A stretch of DNA of 64,000 nucleotides from Amaranthus tricolor (Eukaryota > Streptophyta > Magnoliopsida > Caryophyllales > Amaranthaceae), in contig NC_080060.1 in assembly GCF_026212465.1 (NCBI RefSeq), forward strand, positions 797,501 through 861,500, written 5' to 3'. The notes below the pieces were generated by a model, which made no database searches, was not told the origin of the DNA, and saw only the letters and a list, made by a program, of their open reading frames with translations. This document shows, piece by piece, positions 26,395 through 39,604 of the stretch; the first letter of the stretch is position 1, and every line of letters starts with the position of its first letter. The position numbers and the translations under genes are program-made.

Positions 26395-27190
26395 CGTTAC
26401 AATGTTAAGAACAATACAAACAACAATGAACAAAACAATGTTTGACAATGTAAGCTAATTAAAAGGACACAAGGATTTAAGGAGGTTCACCCAATGATGG
26501 CTACGTCCTCCGTATGTGTAGATCTGTTTATATTATATCAAGAAAAAGTATAAACAACACTTCTTAAAGAAGAATTACAATTGAGTAAGAGATAAAAACA
26601 ATAGGCTATGTGTTTGGCTTAGGGGTTGTGTTTGATGTGTTTGATGTGTGAGTATAAGAGCCCTATATATAGTACTAGATACTAGAATATCAATAGCTCA
26701 CTTGAATATATAGTTAATATTGAGTAATGAATAATATGAAATAACTCCAAGAACTTGAAAGGTCGAAAACTAGCATCCCATGCATATCAGAAGATCCCCT
26801 CGACCGAAACAGGGAGCTCACTCGGTCGAGCGAGGATCAACAGCATTCTGGAGCATTCTGTCTGGCCGCTCGACCTACCAAAATGACTCGCTCGGTCGAG
26901 CGGGTAGGTCGAGCGATCTTTCTGATCCTTCTGTCAGAATTCGATCGAGCTACCATAAATCAAGTCCCTTCTTCTTCTTCATTAATCTTCATTAACACCC
27001 ATAATTCATCATGAATACTCACCACATAATTACATCCATTTACATTCCACAAACCAAGAGTCACACACATGATTATACACATTAACTTGTGCACTCAAAT
27101 CACATATACCATTCATAACAATTACCATGATGATCAACAAAAGTCTCTTGTTTGGTCAAGGAAATGGGAATGTTTTGTCTATCGATCCCA
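26395..27190. repeat. Dispersed LTR-like repeat fragment
   Basis: The phrase GGAGGTTCACCCAATGATGG (26480-26499) and a relatively GC-rich block with repeated CTCGGTCGAG/CTCGACC motifs (26797-26950) stand out from the AT-rich surroundings and look like retrotransposon-derived non-coding DNA I have seen in plant genomes. I find no paired LTR, primer binding site or coding domain, and both ends are estimates. Confidence 0.35.
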
Positions 27191-30100
27191 TCAATCTATA
27201 TCTTGGGAAAATAGTGAACTTTAAATATTATTTTAATTATAATTAGAGAATAAGATAACGTATAATACCCTTTATTAAAGAGTAACTTTATTTTTATTGA
27301 CAAAATCTCAACTTATTATTATTCCATTCTTATGCCATTCAAGGAACGAGCTATATTTCATCTTATGCTTACGCTCGGCTCAATCCTCATCTCTAGTCTA
27401 ACCAAAAAATCTACCAAATTCCGTTTCCACTTGTCAAAACCTTTTCCAAATCTTCAAAATAATGCTATTATTGTGACAAAATATAAATATATAATGCATA
27501 ATGGATGTAACCAAATATAATATACTAGCGTAGAAACTCGTGCCATATACGATTTTTTTAGCATCGACTTTCAACATATACAAACTCTACCATATGATAT
27601 TATGATATTCTAAATAATAAAGGCAGAGATACTATACAGTAGAAACACTCAATTTTAACTCTGTAATTTTGGAAATTGTCAACAATATAATATGTACTAT
27701 AGTATAATCTCTAATTTACTCAACTTAACTATTAATAAATATTAATCAAAGATACTTTAATGATAGATAGATTGGTTAAAATCAAATGTCATTTCATTTT
27801 TCTTAATCAATAAATGAGTTTTCATTTGACAAACTCTTTAACTGTGAAATTTGGAATCTTTCAAGCTTTTAAGTATAATGTATGATTTGATATGATAAAA
27901 TCTTTAATACTTAAAATCATAATTAATATAATAAAATTTTATAAATATCACACAGTTACATTTTAACCTGTAAAAATATTCCATTTGAACAAAACTCTAT
28001 AAAATTACCATGTGGAATTTTCGGTTCTTTTATATTTTTTGTATGATTATACTTTTCAAGTTTTTATCATATATAGAATGAATTTTTTCCATTTGTTTTC
28101 TACTTAATTTCTTTCATGAAACACCATTGTCCACTAAATAACATAAGAATATAGGACTATAAACGATACTATATGATATGATTATGGTATCATATTATCT
28201 ATATCTTTATCTTTGTGTCTTCTTCCTTCTCTTATTGTAGTAGAAAGATCTCCTTCGTTTTCATTTTGATATGTTGATTGTTTGAGAGTTTGTCCAAGTT
28301 TTTTTATTACAAAAATAAACAAATATCACTGCGTTTTCCTTTGTTTGCCGACATTTTCATCCCCACTGCATTTTCTTGTTGGGCCTTGACAAGGTCATCA
28401 TTGTTGAAGTCCCTATGGTCTATATTTACTTATCAAAATAATTTTTAAAATTATTTAACTAACTGAAAAGCTGATTTTTAAGACAAAATAAATACTTTTA
28501 TTGGTTTTTATTAGTTGCTATAGAAAGTAACATCTTGTGAAAACAAATATCACTACCTTTAGCTACGTACTACTTATAAAAATCAGAGGAAGTAAATAAC
28601 TTGATTGCTTATATATATTTGACTTGTTGGTCCCGCTTTTTCTGTGATAATATACTAACATCCAATACATAAAATTATCAAACATATACTTAAACAGTTA
28701 GCTTATCAAGCTAATTTAAAAGCAATATTTTTATTAGTAAAAAAAGCCAACTAAACAATCAAAAACCATTTGTCAAACAACCCATTATCATGTTATAAAG
28801 TTTTGAAATTATTATTTTTATATGTTCTTGCTTGAGGAGACTAGCTACCAAATGAAACGTACTCCTATTCGAAAAGAATATTCCATACTATCAATAAAAT
28901 ATGTTCTCTATACTTTATCCATGTGTCATATGATCATACTAGCTAAAGGACGTAAATCTAAGAAGACACTTGTATACTTATGAGCCATCTATGTATATAT
29001 ATTGCCATATTGGTGTTTTCCTTGTGCTTGTGATTTGGCTCAATTTTATGCAATCTTTTTTGACAAGAAAGAACGTACCAAGTTAATGTGGCACTTAACT
29101 AAAGGTTGATGTCCCAAATTATAATGTTGAATCTTGTATTATGGAAAGAAAGATAATGGCCGGGGATGACAAGAACGTGTTGTTGGAATCATCATATCTC
29201 TCCATCACAACATTAGAAAAGATTGATAAACTTTTTCCATTTAGAATGTTAGATGATGTATCATTATCTTGATCCTTTGTGGGTTTGAATAATACCTACT
29301 TTTCATGTGGAATGTCTAGCAAGCTTATATAGAAAATTTTGAGTTTCAAAGATGAGAAATTATGTTTGTGCCCGTTTAAATGAGTTAGATAATAAAACAG
29401 ATTCTTTTGATTAAAAATTGTGTAAAATATTATATTGAAAAATTATAGTCGATTTGGTTCAATTTAAACCCTATAATTGTATCGTGAGTATTGCAGTTCT
29501 TTGTGTTTTGTTTCCCCAGATTAATAGTTTCATTTGCTCTTTTCATTTCTTTACAATAAGAACTATAGTTTCTTTACCCAAATCAAAATTTAGACTCTTA
29601 CACTAGATCCTAGTGAAAATTGCGATATAATTGTTTTCAAAAATCACTCGTAATAGGGGTGAAGTAAATATACACAATATTTTTTGAAAATCTATATGCG
29701 ATATGTAATATATATTTAAAATTTTAGGACCTAAAACACAATTATTAAGCTATAGCAAAAGTAGAGTAAACTAAAACAAACTACTTCTAGTATTTAAGAC
29801 CTTTTAATTTCGGAAACCTTATACAATTAAACATCTTGCACATGTCTATAACCTCAGGTATTAAGAGGTAATTATTACATTTCTATAGCATAATGTCACC
29901 TAATTAATTAAAGTATCAAAGACAAGGAAGAAAAACAAGAAATCCATTGAATTCAAGAGGTCAATTTATCCACCAAAGACTTCCAATAAGTTAGTTAGAT
30001 CTATTAGATACCTAGTCAAATACATGTGAGTTTGATGATAACATCTTACACAAACATGACTAGACTCAACTTATATTAGGTTATATTTTGGTAGACTTCT

Positions 30101-33100
30101 TATGTAATGAAATAAATGTTTGAATCTTATAACATAGAAACTTCAACTACACGCATTTTATACGTGGCTTGTTTTTCCCGCTAAATATATTGATCTTGGA
30201 TTAATTATTTTTCTTATTATCATCATTATCATCATCATCGTACTCTCTGTATTCAAGTATGCTCATACTCATTGATTTAGTATTGAGCTAAAACCTAACA
30301 CTTACTGATCAAAAATATTTTAGTCTATATCATGTAAAGTATAATTTAATTAGGCTAGAGAATATCTAGACTATAATGACCTGCATTTTTTTATTAAAAA
30401 CTTATTAATATTTAATTAGTTATACAATATATAACACAAAAAGATCTGAATTTTATTTTTTAACAAAACCCCCCTGAAAATTAGCTAAAAGCTAACTCAC
30501 CAACCTATTACGTAAACAGCGAGCTACACTCATGATCGAGTTCTCAAGTTAGAGTGTGAAGTGTGGCAAAGTTCAATTTAAAGTTTTAAAGTAAGTATAA
30601 ATAAATAATATCTTGATTGAGTTCTCAAGTTATATTTTTTATATTTAAAAATATTAAATAGTTATTATGTTTCTGATTGTACAACACAAAAACATTTAAT
30701 GTGGGAATAAAATTTACCCATATAATAAAAAAACATTAAATAAATATTATAATCTTAATTTTAATTACTTTCTAAAGGTCGCAATCTTTTGTAAGGAACA
30801 AAAGAAATATTAATATTATTATAAAGGACAACAATCAGGATAAGCTAAATCTTGACATAATTATAAGCAGATTTTATGAAGATAAAACAAATTGGGCAAC
30901 GTAATGCATGATCATTTTCAGCTTTACTTATTTACTACTTCATTAATTAATTGTGTCTCACTTTCACTCTCAAGTTTGAAAAAGCTTTTATTAAAGTATT
31001 ACAATATAAAATCACTTTTGATATTAAACCCATTTTATTTTGAAGATTAGATTTGAAATATTTCATACATAAAGCAAAAATTTAAATATGATTTCTCATA
31101 AATATTAAAAATTTAAAGTATATTCATGTGACATCTTATCATATTTGTTTCGATATATATAATTTTAATGTATAAATTTTACAAAATTTTTATATATTTA
31201 ATGATGATTAAAAATTGCAAAAAAGTCAAATGGAACTAATATAACGAAACAAATGCAATAATACATTTAATTGTCACCATTAAACATAGAAGAGTAAAAT
31301 ACACAATTTTTTAAATCCTATTTATTTTATATTTTTTTTAGTTAATTTTGACGTCTAAGAACAAATAATTAAAGTAGACAAATTAATAATAATTTAAACT
31401 AATATCGATCAATATTTATAATTCTATATAATCGTAAACCTTGAATATATTCAAAGTCACTCTACTATTAAACTCAAACCAATTTCAAACAAATCACTAA
31501 TAAGCCCAAGTAGCTCCCGCTCACGTGTACATCCAAATAATAATAATAAAAAAATTCTATTTACAAAAATTAGTCGGCAACGGTTAGGCCGTACAACTAA
31601 AAGGGTCAACCGTCAGGCGCTAAACCATTGCGAAAAGAACACGTAGCACTAGCGTGACAACTAACAATAACGGACAATAACGGTTGGGGCCACGATGTTC
31701 GTTAGGGTATCACCTTGACCTTTTTCCCTTGTTTTACTCCCGTGATATTTGGAAATTATTTCCTCACTCCCAATAATTATTAATTTTCCACTATTAATTT
31801 TAATAGTTTGTCCTGTATGTGACCGTCTTATGTTTATATAGTAGTCCATTTCTTTCTTTGATTACTTGATCGTTTTAAGGTTATAAGTATCACTCTAAAA
31901 CTATAAAAAATGATAATTTTAAAATTAAAAGTGATCAATTTAACGTTATAAATAATCACTTTAAAATTGAAAGTATGTATTGAGCCAGCATAATAGAGAT
32001 GTTCTCACCATGAAACCGTCTCATTTAAGAATTAGTGTAATTTTAAATAGGGGATGTATAAGTAAATAACAATTATTTAAGAAAGTAATAAATCACACTT
32101 ATGTGTCCCTATTTTATAGGCAGTCAGTCTCCTAAGAAACCGTCTCTCTGAGAGACGTCTTTCAGGCCAGTTAATTAAAGCTTAATGCTTACTCTTACTC
32201 TATATTTTCTTTTATATTCCTACTCAATCAGAGATGGTCTCTCATAAAAATTTGTGTTTTATAGGAGGTCTTTTGTAATTTTTATTTCATTTTTCCCTAT
32301 TTTATTTATTTTAATATTATTTGTTTTGTCATTTTGTGGTTATTTACAGATAACTATTATTGTTTAGGATTTTCTATTTTAATTAAAGCTAATCAAAACT
32401 ATGGAGTACTCAATTTGACTCAGAAAAACTTTAATAGTTTCTTTATTCTGAAATACTTGCTACATCAAGGTTATTTTTACTATTTATTGTTTATGTTTAC
32501 ATTATATATTGCGTATAATTTGTAAGAGAAAAAATAGTCAAGTGAAATCTTATTTGAATCGTTTAGTCGCATACTTTTATAATATTAACATTTTATAATT
32601 TTGGATATGCATAGTTCAATATATAAATGATTAAAATAACACATTAATTATAATATAACAAGTATAATGAAACGGATCAAGTATATTTGAGTTAAATAGT
32701 ACTATTATTGTAATTGAACATAAAAACTATTATAAAACCAGGGAATACCTTTGTCGGTTTGTCCTCTACTCTCCATGGTGGATACAGTGGTAGACTCACA
32801 AAAAAAAAGTCAACTTGGTGAACAAATTAAACAAAAAAAATATAAATTAATTAGCCTAAACTCCTTTCCTTTCTTATTAATTTTTTCAATTAGAATTTAG
32901 AACCATTAAATATTAGTGTCATACTTTAACTACAAATTCTAATCAATTTATAAAATAGGATCTTTTTTATAATTCGCCTTATATTGTATTTTTTGAATAT
33001 CAATATTTTGTAATTTTCAGAAATTTTCAATTAAAATTATTTAACTTTTAAGTCTATATTGAAATCTAAAAAAAAAAATTAAATTAATAAATGAAAATAA

Positions 33101-33166
33101 AAGATGTATTTTTCGATAACATAATTAAGATTGATTGTAATCAAATAAGTAAGGCCAACCTTTTCT

Positions 33167-33189
33167 AAAAAAAAAAAAAAAAAAAAAAA
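33167..33189. repeat. Poly(A) tract
   Basis: A run of 23 A. It may be the tail of an old retroposed sequence on the plus strand, but no recognisable coding sequence precedes it. Confidence 0.8.
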
Positions 33190-34266
33190 CTATTTTCCCA
33201 TTAACGGCACATCAAATTCCTACAAGAAAATTAAGGTGATTGTAAATGACACACCATATATACTTTCGAACCAAAATTTCATAACGTTTAGCTAACTAAT
33301 TATAATAAAGTAAATAACATAATATGGCCAATATTAAAAATCTGAATCAGATCCCAGTCATATGAATTTATATAACCAAATTCTTCATTTATACTCTTGT
33401 TCATTAAATTTGTTTTATAGTCGAATGGTAACGATAAAAAAAAAGAAGTAAAAATGTGATATTTTATGAAAAAATAAGAGAATTAGATGATTAAGATGGC
33501 AGAAAAGTTAAATGTATAAACGAGAATTAAAAAAAGACTGTGCTACATGGCTAAAAGTATAAACTAAGTAAATTTGATAGGACGTATTGAAAAAGAAAGT
33601 AGAACAAATTTCGTAAAACAGAAGGAGTAACATGTAAAAAATAATTTATTAATGTAAGATTTGTTTAAGATAATCCCCTACATTCAAAGGATTTGTTCTT
33701 CACTACTTTTATATATTAACTTATATTGCAATATTTCGATAATTTTGTTTAATTCTTGTAGCCAAATATTTTCACGAAAATTAATTTGTAAATTAAGTAG
33801 TAGGAGTCGCTCCTCAATTCTTTAAAGTAATATTATGGTCACATATATAATAAGCTTTTCAACATTCATTTATGAAAAATTAAATTGATGCATTGATAGT
33901 GTAAAAACATAAGTAATGTAAGTACTATAATAATACTAATAAATACATGAAAATGCTCGATTATACTATTTGATGAATATTAAAATTATCTAATTTTTGG
34001 AAATATTATGTAATTATTGAAATCAGTTAAAGTACTTCTAAAGAAAAAAGGATACTCAAACATAATTGAAAAGGGACAAAAGGAATACTAATCAATGAGA
34101 AGAATACTCTACATGTGACATAATCTTCTACAAATGATGTGGTTAGGTGTACTTAATTATTAAAAACCCACAAATCTTGTTGTGTCAATTTATGTCATCT
34201 ATTTAAAATCAAATGAATTCTTAGTATAACTTAGCGTACCATGATTTAGTTTGCACAAATTTTTAT

Positions 34267-34415
34267 AAATGAGACGGTCTCACGGTGAAATTATTTTTAT
34301 TGGGCTGATATATGTATATTTAGTCTATCAAAGTGATTAATTATAATTTTAAAGTAATTAAAATAGAGAAATGGACTAATTATATAAGTCTATCTCATAA
34401 TAAGACAGTCTCATA
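34267..34415. repeat. MITE-like element of the GAGACGGTCTC family
   Basis: Left end ATGAGACGGTCTCACGGTGA; right end reverse-complemented TATGAGACTGTCTTATTATGAG; AT-rich core with ATTGGGCTGATATATGTATA. The core phrase 'gggct/gggtcagcc...' recurs in the copy near 56900. Confidence 0.55.
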
Positions 34416-34982
34416 CAAAGACGAGCTAGTTTAATTTAATAATACTAATTAATTTATATCAACATATATATTCATGTTGTATGTCTCCTTACTTTACATC
34501 ACCTGCATGTTCTTAATAAGTAGTTAAGTGTAGTAGTGTTGATATGAAATTTGAACTACAATTCATAAACAAACAATTATTATGAAATCTTATTAGCTAA
34601 GAACATTTAACAATTTTATTACTCTCTTAATTGGCACATCAACGTTGAGATTTAAGCAACTTTTCTTTTACTTTTAACTCAGTCATACGAAAGATGTTCG
34701 GTCTAGGAGTGTAGATGCAACATATTAGATGTTCTCATATGCACGATTTAAAATATTCTACTTGAAAAAAAAGTGGATCAAATGAGATTTTAAAGTAACT
34801 TGTGATCGACTTTTTTCACTTTGACTTCCGATATTATATTATAGAGGAAACCAAACCCAACCACTACGATATGATGAATACTCTAACAAATAAAGAAGTT
34901 TAATTAAAACGACATATTGGAAAGTAAAAAAAAAACCGAATAAAAACAAATTCTAAATTCAAAGGTATTGAGGGAGTCCGGA

Positions 34983-35163
34983 AGAGGTGTTCAAACAGAC
35001 TCGATGACCCGATATTCACTCGACCTTGTAACTGAACCCGATTTAAACCGACTTAAAAATGAATTTGCAATTATGTAAAAACTAATGTGGACACAAAATC
35101 CAATTATGAATCGACCCAAAACAACGATTTCAAATTAAACCGATGACCCGAATGAACACCTCT
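34983..35163. mobile_element. hAT-like MITE, copy 1
   Basis: The 11-base terminal inverted repeat AGAGGTGTTCA / TGAACACCTCT bounds 181 bp, and the inverted similarity continues inward (GATGACCCGA on the left, GATGACCCGAA near the right). The AGAGGTGTTCA end is of hAT type. No 8-bp target duplication is visible, so the ends may be slightly off or eroded. Confidence 0.65.
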
Positions 35164-35924
35164 ATAGATGAAATTGGTGCAATTATATTGCAGCATTATG
35201 AGAGCTGATGCAGCATACAATCATGTCCGACACAGCATATTAAACTCTACAATCGTGGCTGACAATGCTACATCAGTCTTTGTACTTGGCCTAATTTAAC
35301 CCTAAACTCACCGACCTTAATGCACTTACTCATCTTCCTCCCTGCACCTTACACTTGTTCACACTGCTGTGACTTTAGGTTGTACTATTGAACAAGTTTC
35401 TAGGTTTATGGACTAGTGTGTTTGTTTCATTCTAGGGGTACTACTATACCTTAATTAGCAGCTCAATTGAGCTGAATTTATTGTCAACATTAGTATATAA
35501 TTAGAAAAATATAAGGTGCACATGCTTCATAATAAGCCAAAGAGATGCCATCTCGAAACAATAAAATGCGTACACCATCTTTAATATATCGATATGAGAT
35601 AAATCATTCCAAAAATATCCTTACTTGGGTTTGCTTGGAATTTGAATGTTGGCCGAATCTGTTAGCTGAAACTATTGGTTGGTTTGACCATTTGTAAGTA
35701 TTGATTAATTTGTTAATTGTTAAGTAAGTTGTTATAGAGATATTTTGTAAATAAAAATTATTTGTTGGTTGTTTATCAGAGAAAAAATTGTTAAAAAACT
35801 CAAAAGTCAATAAATTGCTTTTGGTTTTGGTATAAAAGTCATTTATCGAACACTTCTTTCACTGTTTAACTGACCAAAAGATAAAATCCAAAAATCAAAG
35901 TTTTATTTTGTTTTGTTATGATTT

Positions 35925-36107
35925 AAGTTGTTCAAATATAAATGAAATGATCCGATATTCATTTGACCTTATAATCGAATCTGACTTGATCCAACTTTAA
36001 AATGAATTTAAAATTATATAAAAATTAATATAGAGACAAAACCTGATTTTGGACCAATTTAAAATATTTGACAAGAAATCAACCTAATAACCCGAAAGAA
36101 CAACTTT
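35925..36107. mobile_element. hAT-like MITE, copy 2 (diverged)
   Basis: Alignable along its full length with 34983-35163: shared landmarks are ATGATCCGATATTCATTTGA versus ATGACCCGATATTCACTCGA and AAAAATTAATATAGAGACAA versus AAAAACTAATGTGGACACAA. Ends have decayed to AAGTTGTTC / GAACAACTT. Same orientation as copy 1 and about 760 bp after its end. Confidence 0.6.
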
Positions 36108-36588
36108 AGGGTCTAATCGAAAAACATGAAGTTGAGAGAAGATATAAAGATGTTGGGAATGGAAAACTCGAGAAAAATTGATTTCCATTCGGTCGAGAAA
36201 AAACGTTAATAAATTCTAAATGACTGGTCACAATGTATATGTCTCTGAAACTCCTCTGATTAGTCGTTGTGGATTAAAATGAAAAAAAAAACTATACATT
36301 AATCTTTAGTGATGCATGATCCATGCCAAAATTTCATGCAATTAATAATAAAATAATCTTTTCAACATCTATTTGAAGACGAATATTTTATTGAAATATT
36401 CTTAACATCGTGTTATAAAATTAATCTTATGTTTTAATATATGTATAGATAGAATGTTTCCTAATGATAACGATCATAATATTTGAGGATGTCCTACATA
36501 TATCCACTTTCATAGAGTATGTATATATGTAATTGTTTAGAGTACTTGTCGCATGGAATTAATTTAAATAAAAATATTAAAAAAAAAT

Positions 36589-36712
36589 TGTATGAAACAG
36601 TCTTATCGTGAGATGTATTTTATACATAAGTTAAATTGATCAACTAATATAAATTATTAAAATATATATAATTATTTTATTTTAAGCTCGTCTCACCCAG
36701 AGGCGGTCTAGC
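36589..36712. repeat. MITE-like element of the GAGACGGTCTC family
   Basis: Left TTGTATGAAACAGTCTTATC and right CTCGTCTCACCCAGAGGCGG form an imperfect inverted pair around an AT-rich core. Confidence 0.4.
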
Positions 36713-36851
36713 TTTAACATATATGATAAAAAAATATCAATGTGTTTTACAATCTACATGTGAACAACCAAGTCAGCACCACGTACATTGATGTTGGATA
36801 TAATACAACTTGTTAGTTGTTATTTCTTGTAAATGTGTTCAACCCTTAATT

Positions 36852-36977
36852 TTGTTAGATAATAAAATAAAACTAACCAAAATCTAAACAATGGGTTGAT
36901 TTTAAATTAGAATGTTGTTAGATAATAAAATAAAACTAACCAAAATCTAAAGAATGGGTTGATTTTAAATTAGAATG
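36852..36977. repeat. 63-bp tandem duplication
   Basis: The two 63-bp units (36852-36914 and 36915-36977) differ at one base (AAACAATGGG versus AAAGAATGGG). Immediately downstream a ~31-bp unit with the phrase TCTATGAATCGAGTTTTATG is also repeated twice (~36985-37060). Confidence 0.9.
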
Positions 36978-38139
36978 GGTCGCGTGTTTTGATCGGGTTT
37001 TATGGGATCCGATCTCTATGAATCGAGTTTTATGGGATGCAATTTCTATGAATCGAGTTTTCTGTCTAATTATTCTTTTTTTTTGAAAAAAGTGGATAAT
37101 TGTAAAAAGTTTTATAATTTTTCTTCCACCTCCATTACAAAATATACTATTCTCTTTTGATTGCAAACTAAGAGAATAGAGAAAAGTACATACGTATTGT
37201 TATCACTATTTTCTTTTGTTCTTTATATTAACTTTTTTTGCGAATTTCTATGCAAATTTTCAAATCACATATCTAGCTTCATTTTGCATTTCTATATATT
37301 AAACTTAATAGTTTAATAATGTATATTAAAATGAATCTATCAAAATTACGCATAAATATTAATCATTTTCAAGGAATAACCTAATTTTCTTGAAAATTCC
37401 GTCAAATTAAAGAAGAACTACAATTAAGTGAACTTCTTTAGGTATCGGCTCTTGTTTCAGTTATAGTAAATATTAATCATTTGATTTGTTCTGAATATAT
37501 CAATTCAATTTCTCTCAAGTGCACCACTAAACTAATTTCTCTCAAGTGCGCACCACATTAGGTTCCAAACCCTAAGAATAAACCCAACCCATCCTACCAC
37601 CGACAGAGGATGCCGGTCAGACCTGACGGCTGCAGACCTACTGCTGCACGTTGGCCGACCACTGTTTTTGGCGGCCCTCTACTGCTGCTACATCACTGTC
37701 TAAATCGCAACCCTAAAACCTAAATCGCAAGTTAGCAACTCGCAGCCTGTCTGTCCACTGCTGCTGCACCGGCCACATGCTGTCGATCTGCTGCCGTGCA
37801 GACTGCAGACCACCTCCCGGTTGTGGGCTGCCATGTTTTCGGAAGGAGTTCTGAGCCCACGGTGGTCTGCAATTACTACGTTACTACTCATTTTGTAAAG
37901 GTGAAAGCACCGTCGGCGTCAGTACACCGGTAATCACCCAATCGAAATGCAGGTGAAACCCCTCCTTAACCTTCATCTTCTTATTCGTATACTAGTTCCC
38001 TAAGTAATTTTTGTGCATCTCTTACTTAACTCTATCTATATAGTGTTTCTCGTATTTAGCTGCCCTTTTTTGTTTGGTGTTTTGGGTTTGGAAGATCTGT
38101 CTTTTGGTTGTATTTTGTATATGCACTTACTGTTTTCAT

Positions 38140-39587
38140 ATCTTGGAGTTGGAACTTGGAACAAAGGTACCCTAGAATCCAAGTCGTTGGAATTAGCAAA
38201 TGAGCTCTCTAAATACAGGATTCATGTAGCATGTGTTTAAGAGACTAGGTGGAAGGGGCAAAAAGCAAAAGGTATAAAGGGATATAAGTTGTGGTATGCA
38301 GGTTTGGACGGTAGACGTAACAGGGTTAACATCCTAGTGTCTAATGATATCCCAAAGCAATTGGTTGAAGTAATGAGGTGTAATGACAGGATTATGCTAG
38401 TTAGGATAGTAGTGGAGGAAGAGATCATATCCATTGTCAGTGCGTACGGGCCCCAAGTGCGAGTTCTGGGATAACCTAGGAGTCCTCATGAGAACAATCC
38501 CGGAAGATGAGAAAGTTGTCTTAGGAGGAGACTTTAATGGACATATAGGTAGAGATGCAGGCAACTTTAACTCGGTACATGGAGGGTTTGGTTTGGGGAC
38601 AAGGAATGAGGGTGGAGAGAATTTACTGGAGTTTGCGCGAGCAAAAGATTTGGTTATAGCAAACTCGATCTTTAGAAAGAAAGATGAGCATTTCATCACA
38701 TATAAGAGCGACGGGCATGCAACCCAAGTTGACTATTTCTTAGTGCGCAAGGAAGATCGGGCCTCATGCTTGGATTGTAAGGTGGTGTAGGGTACAGTGA
38801 TGCCCACCCAACACAGGCTTTTAGTACTGGTTTTCAGGATGAGGAAGAAAATTGTAGAGAATAAGGTCGAGTCCAGGGGAAAGATCATGTGGGGGAGACT
38901 TAAAGGGGATATGGTCACAACCTTGTCAAGCAAGATAAGTTTATTGGGCTTCTCAAGTCAGTCAGAGGATGCGAATGCAATGTGGGTGAACATGGCAAAA
39001 ACCATTAGAAAAGTGGCAAAAGAGACCTTAGGGGTGTCGTTGGGTAAACCAAAAAGTGTTCAAAGCGTCACGGTGGTGGAACGATGAGGTGGAAAAGAAG
39101 ATAAAAGAAAAAAACAAGAGATTTAAGGAACTTATGGCATGCACGGAAGATGAGGATAGGATAGAAAAGAGAGTGAGCTATAAAAAAGCAAAGCGGGCGG
39201 CAAAAAAAGCGGTAACGAAGGCAAAAAACCGTGGTTATGAGGACTTGTATCGGAAGCTTGATACCAAAGAGGGGGAGAAGCAGATTTTTAAGTTGGCGAG
39301 GACTAGGGCCAGGCAACGGCAAGAGTTAGAGGCAGTGAAATACATCAAGGATGAGGGAGGACGAGTTCTCCTGAGACAAGAGGACATCAAAACCAGATGG
39401 CTCTAGTACTTCTCTCAGCTACTCAATAAGTCTAGGGAGCCAAAGGAGGCGGATAATAAAATTTCTGACGTCCGAAGACCACTGGAATATGGGTCAACGA
39501 GTGATATTACCACAAAAGAAGTAGGAGAAGCTCCCAAAAAGATGAGGAGAACAAAGGCAGTCGAGCCAGATTACATCCAGCGATGAA
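38140..39587 (+). pseudogene. LINE ORF: endonuclease domain and linker, broken
   Basis: The endonuclease reads VGTWNKGTLESKSLELANEL, then V*ETRWKGQK (TAA where the catalytic-motif Gln of VQETRW belongs), GYKLWYAGLDGRRN, EEEIISIVSAYGPQV, a frameshift near 38455, FWDNLGVLMRTIPEDEKVVL, GGDFNGHIGRDAG, VHGGFGLGTRNEGGENLLEF and ATQVDYFLVRKEDRASCLDC. A TAG at 38788, a frameshift near 39050 (before ASRWWNDEVEKKIK) and a TAG at 39404 follow. The last recognisable part, DITTKEVGEAPKKMRRTKAV-EPD, is the segment that leads into reverse transcriptase. These plant proteins are often annotated as craniofacial development protein 2-like. It encodes no complete enzyme. Confidence 0.85.
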
Positions 39588-39604
39588 TATGAACAAATCC
39601 TGCG

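Larger units (their letters stand above)
27191..37564. other. AT-rich intergenic desert, part 2
   Basis: No gene supported. It holds two related hAT-like MITEs (34983-35163 and 35925-36107), MITE ends of the GAGACGGTCTC type (~31990-32035, 32115-32250, 34267-34415, 36589-36712), a long poly(A) run at 33167-33189, a GC-balanced island at 31500-31740 with a G-box-like CACGTG core, and tandem duplications at 36852-36977 and ~36985-37060. Confidence 0.6.

Noticed and set aside
37700..37891. 63-codon minus-strand Cys/Ser-rich ORF
   Set aside because: Lies in the GC-rich leader of the LINE on the opposite strand; no family features.
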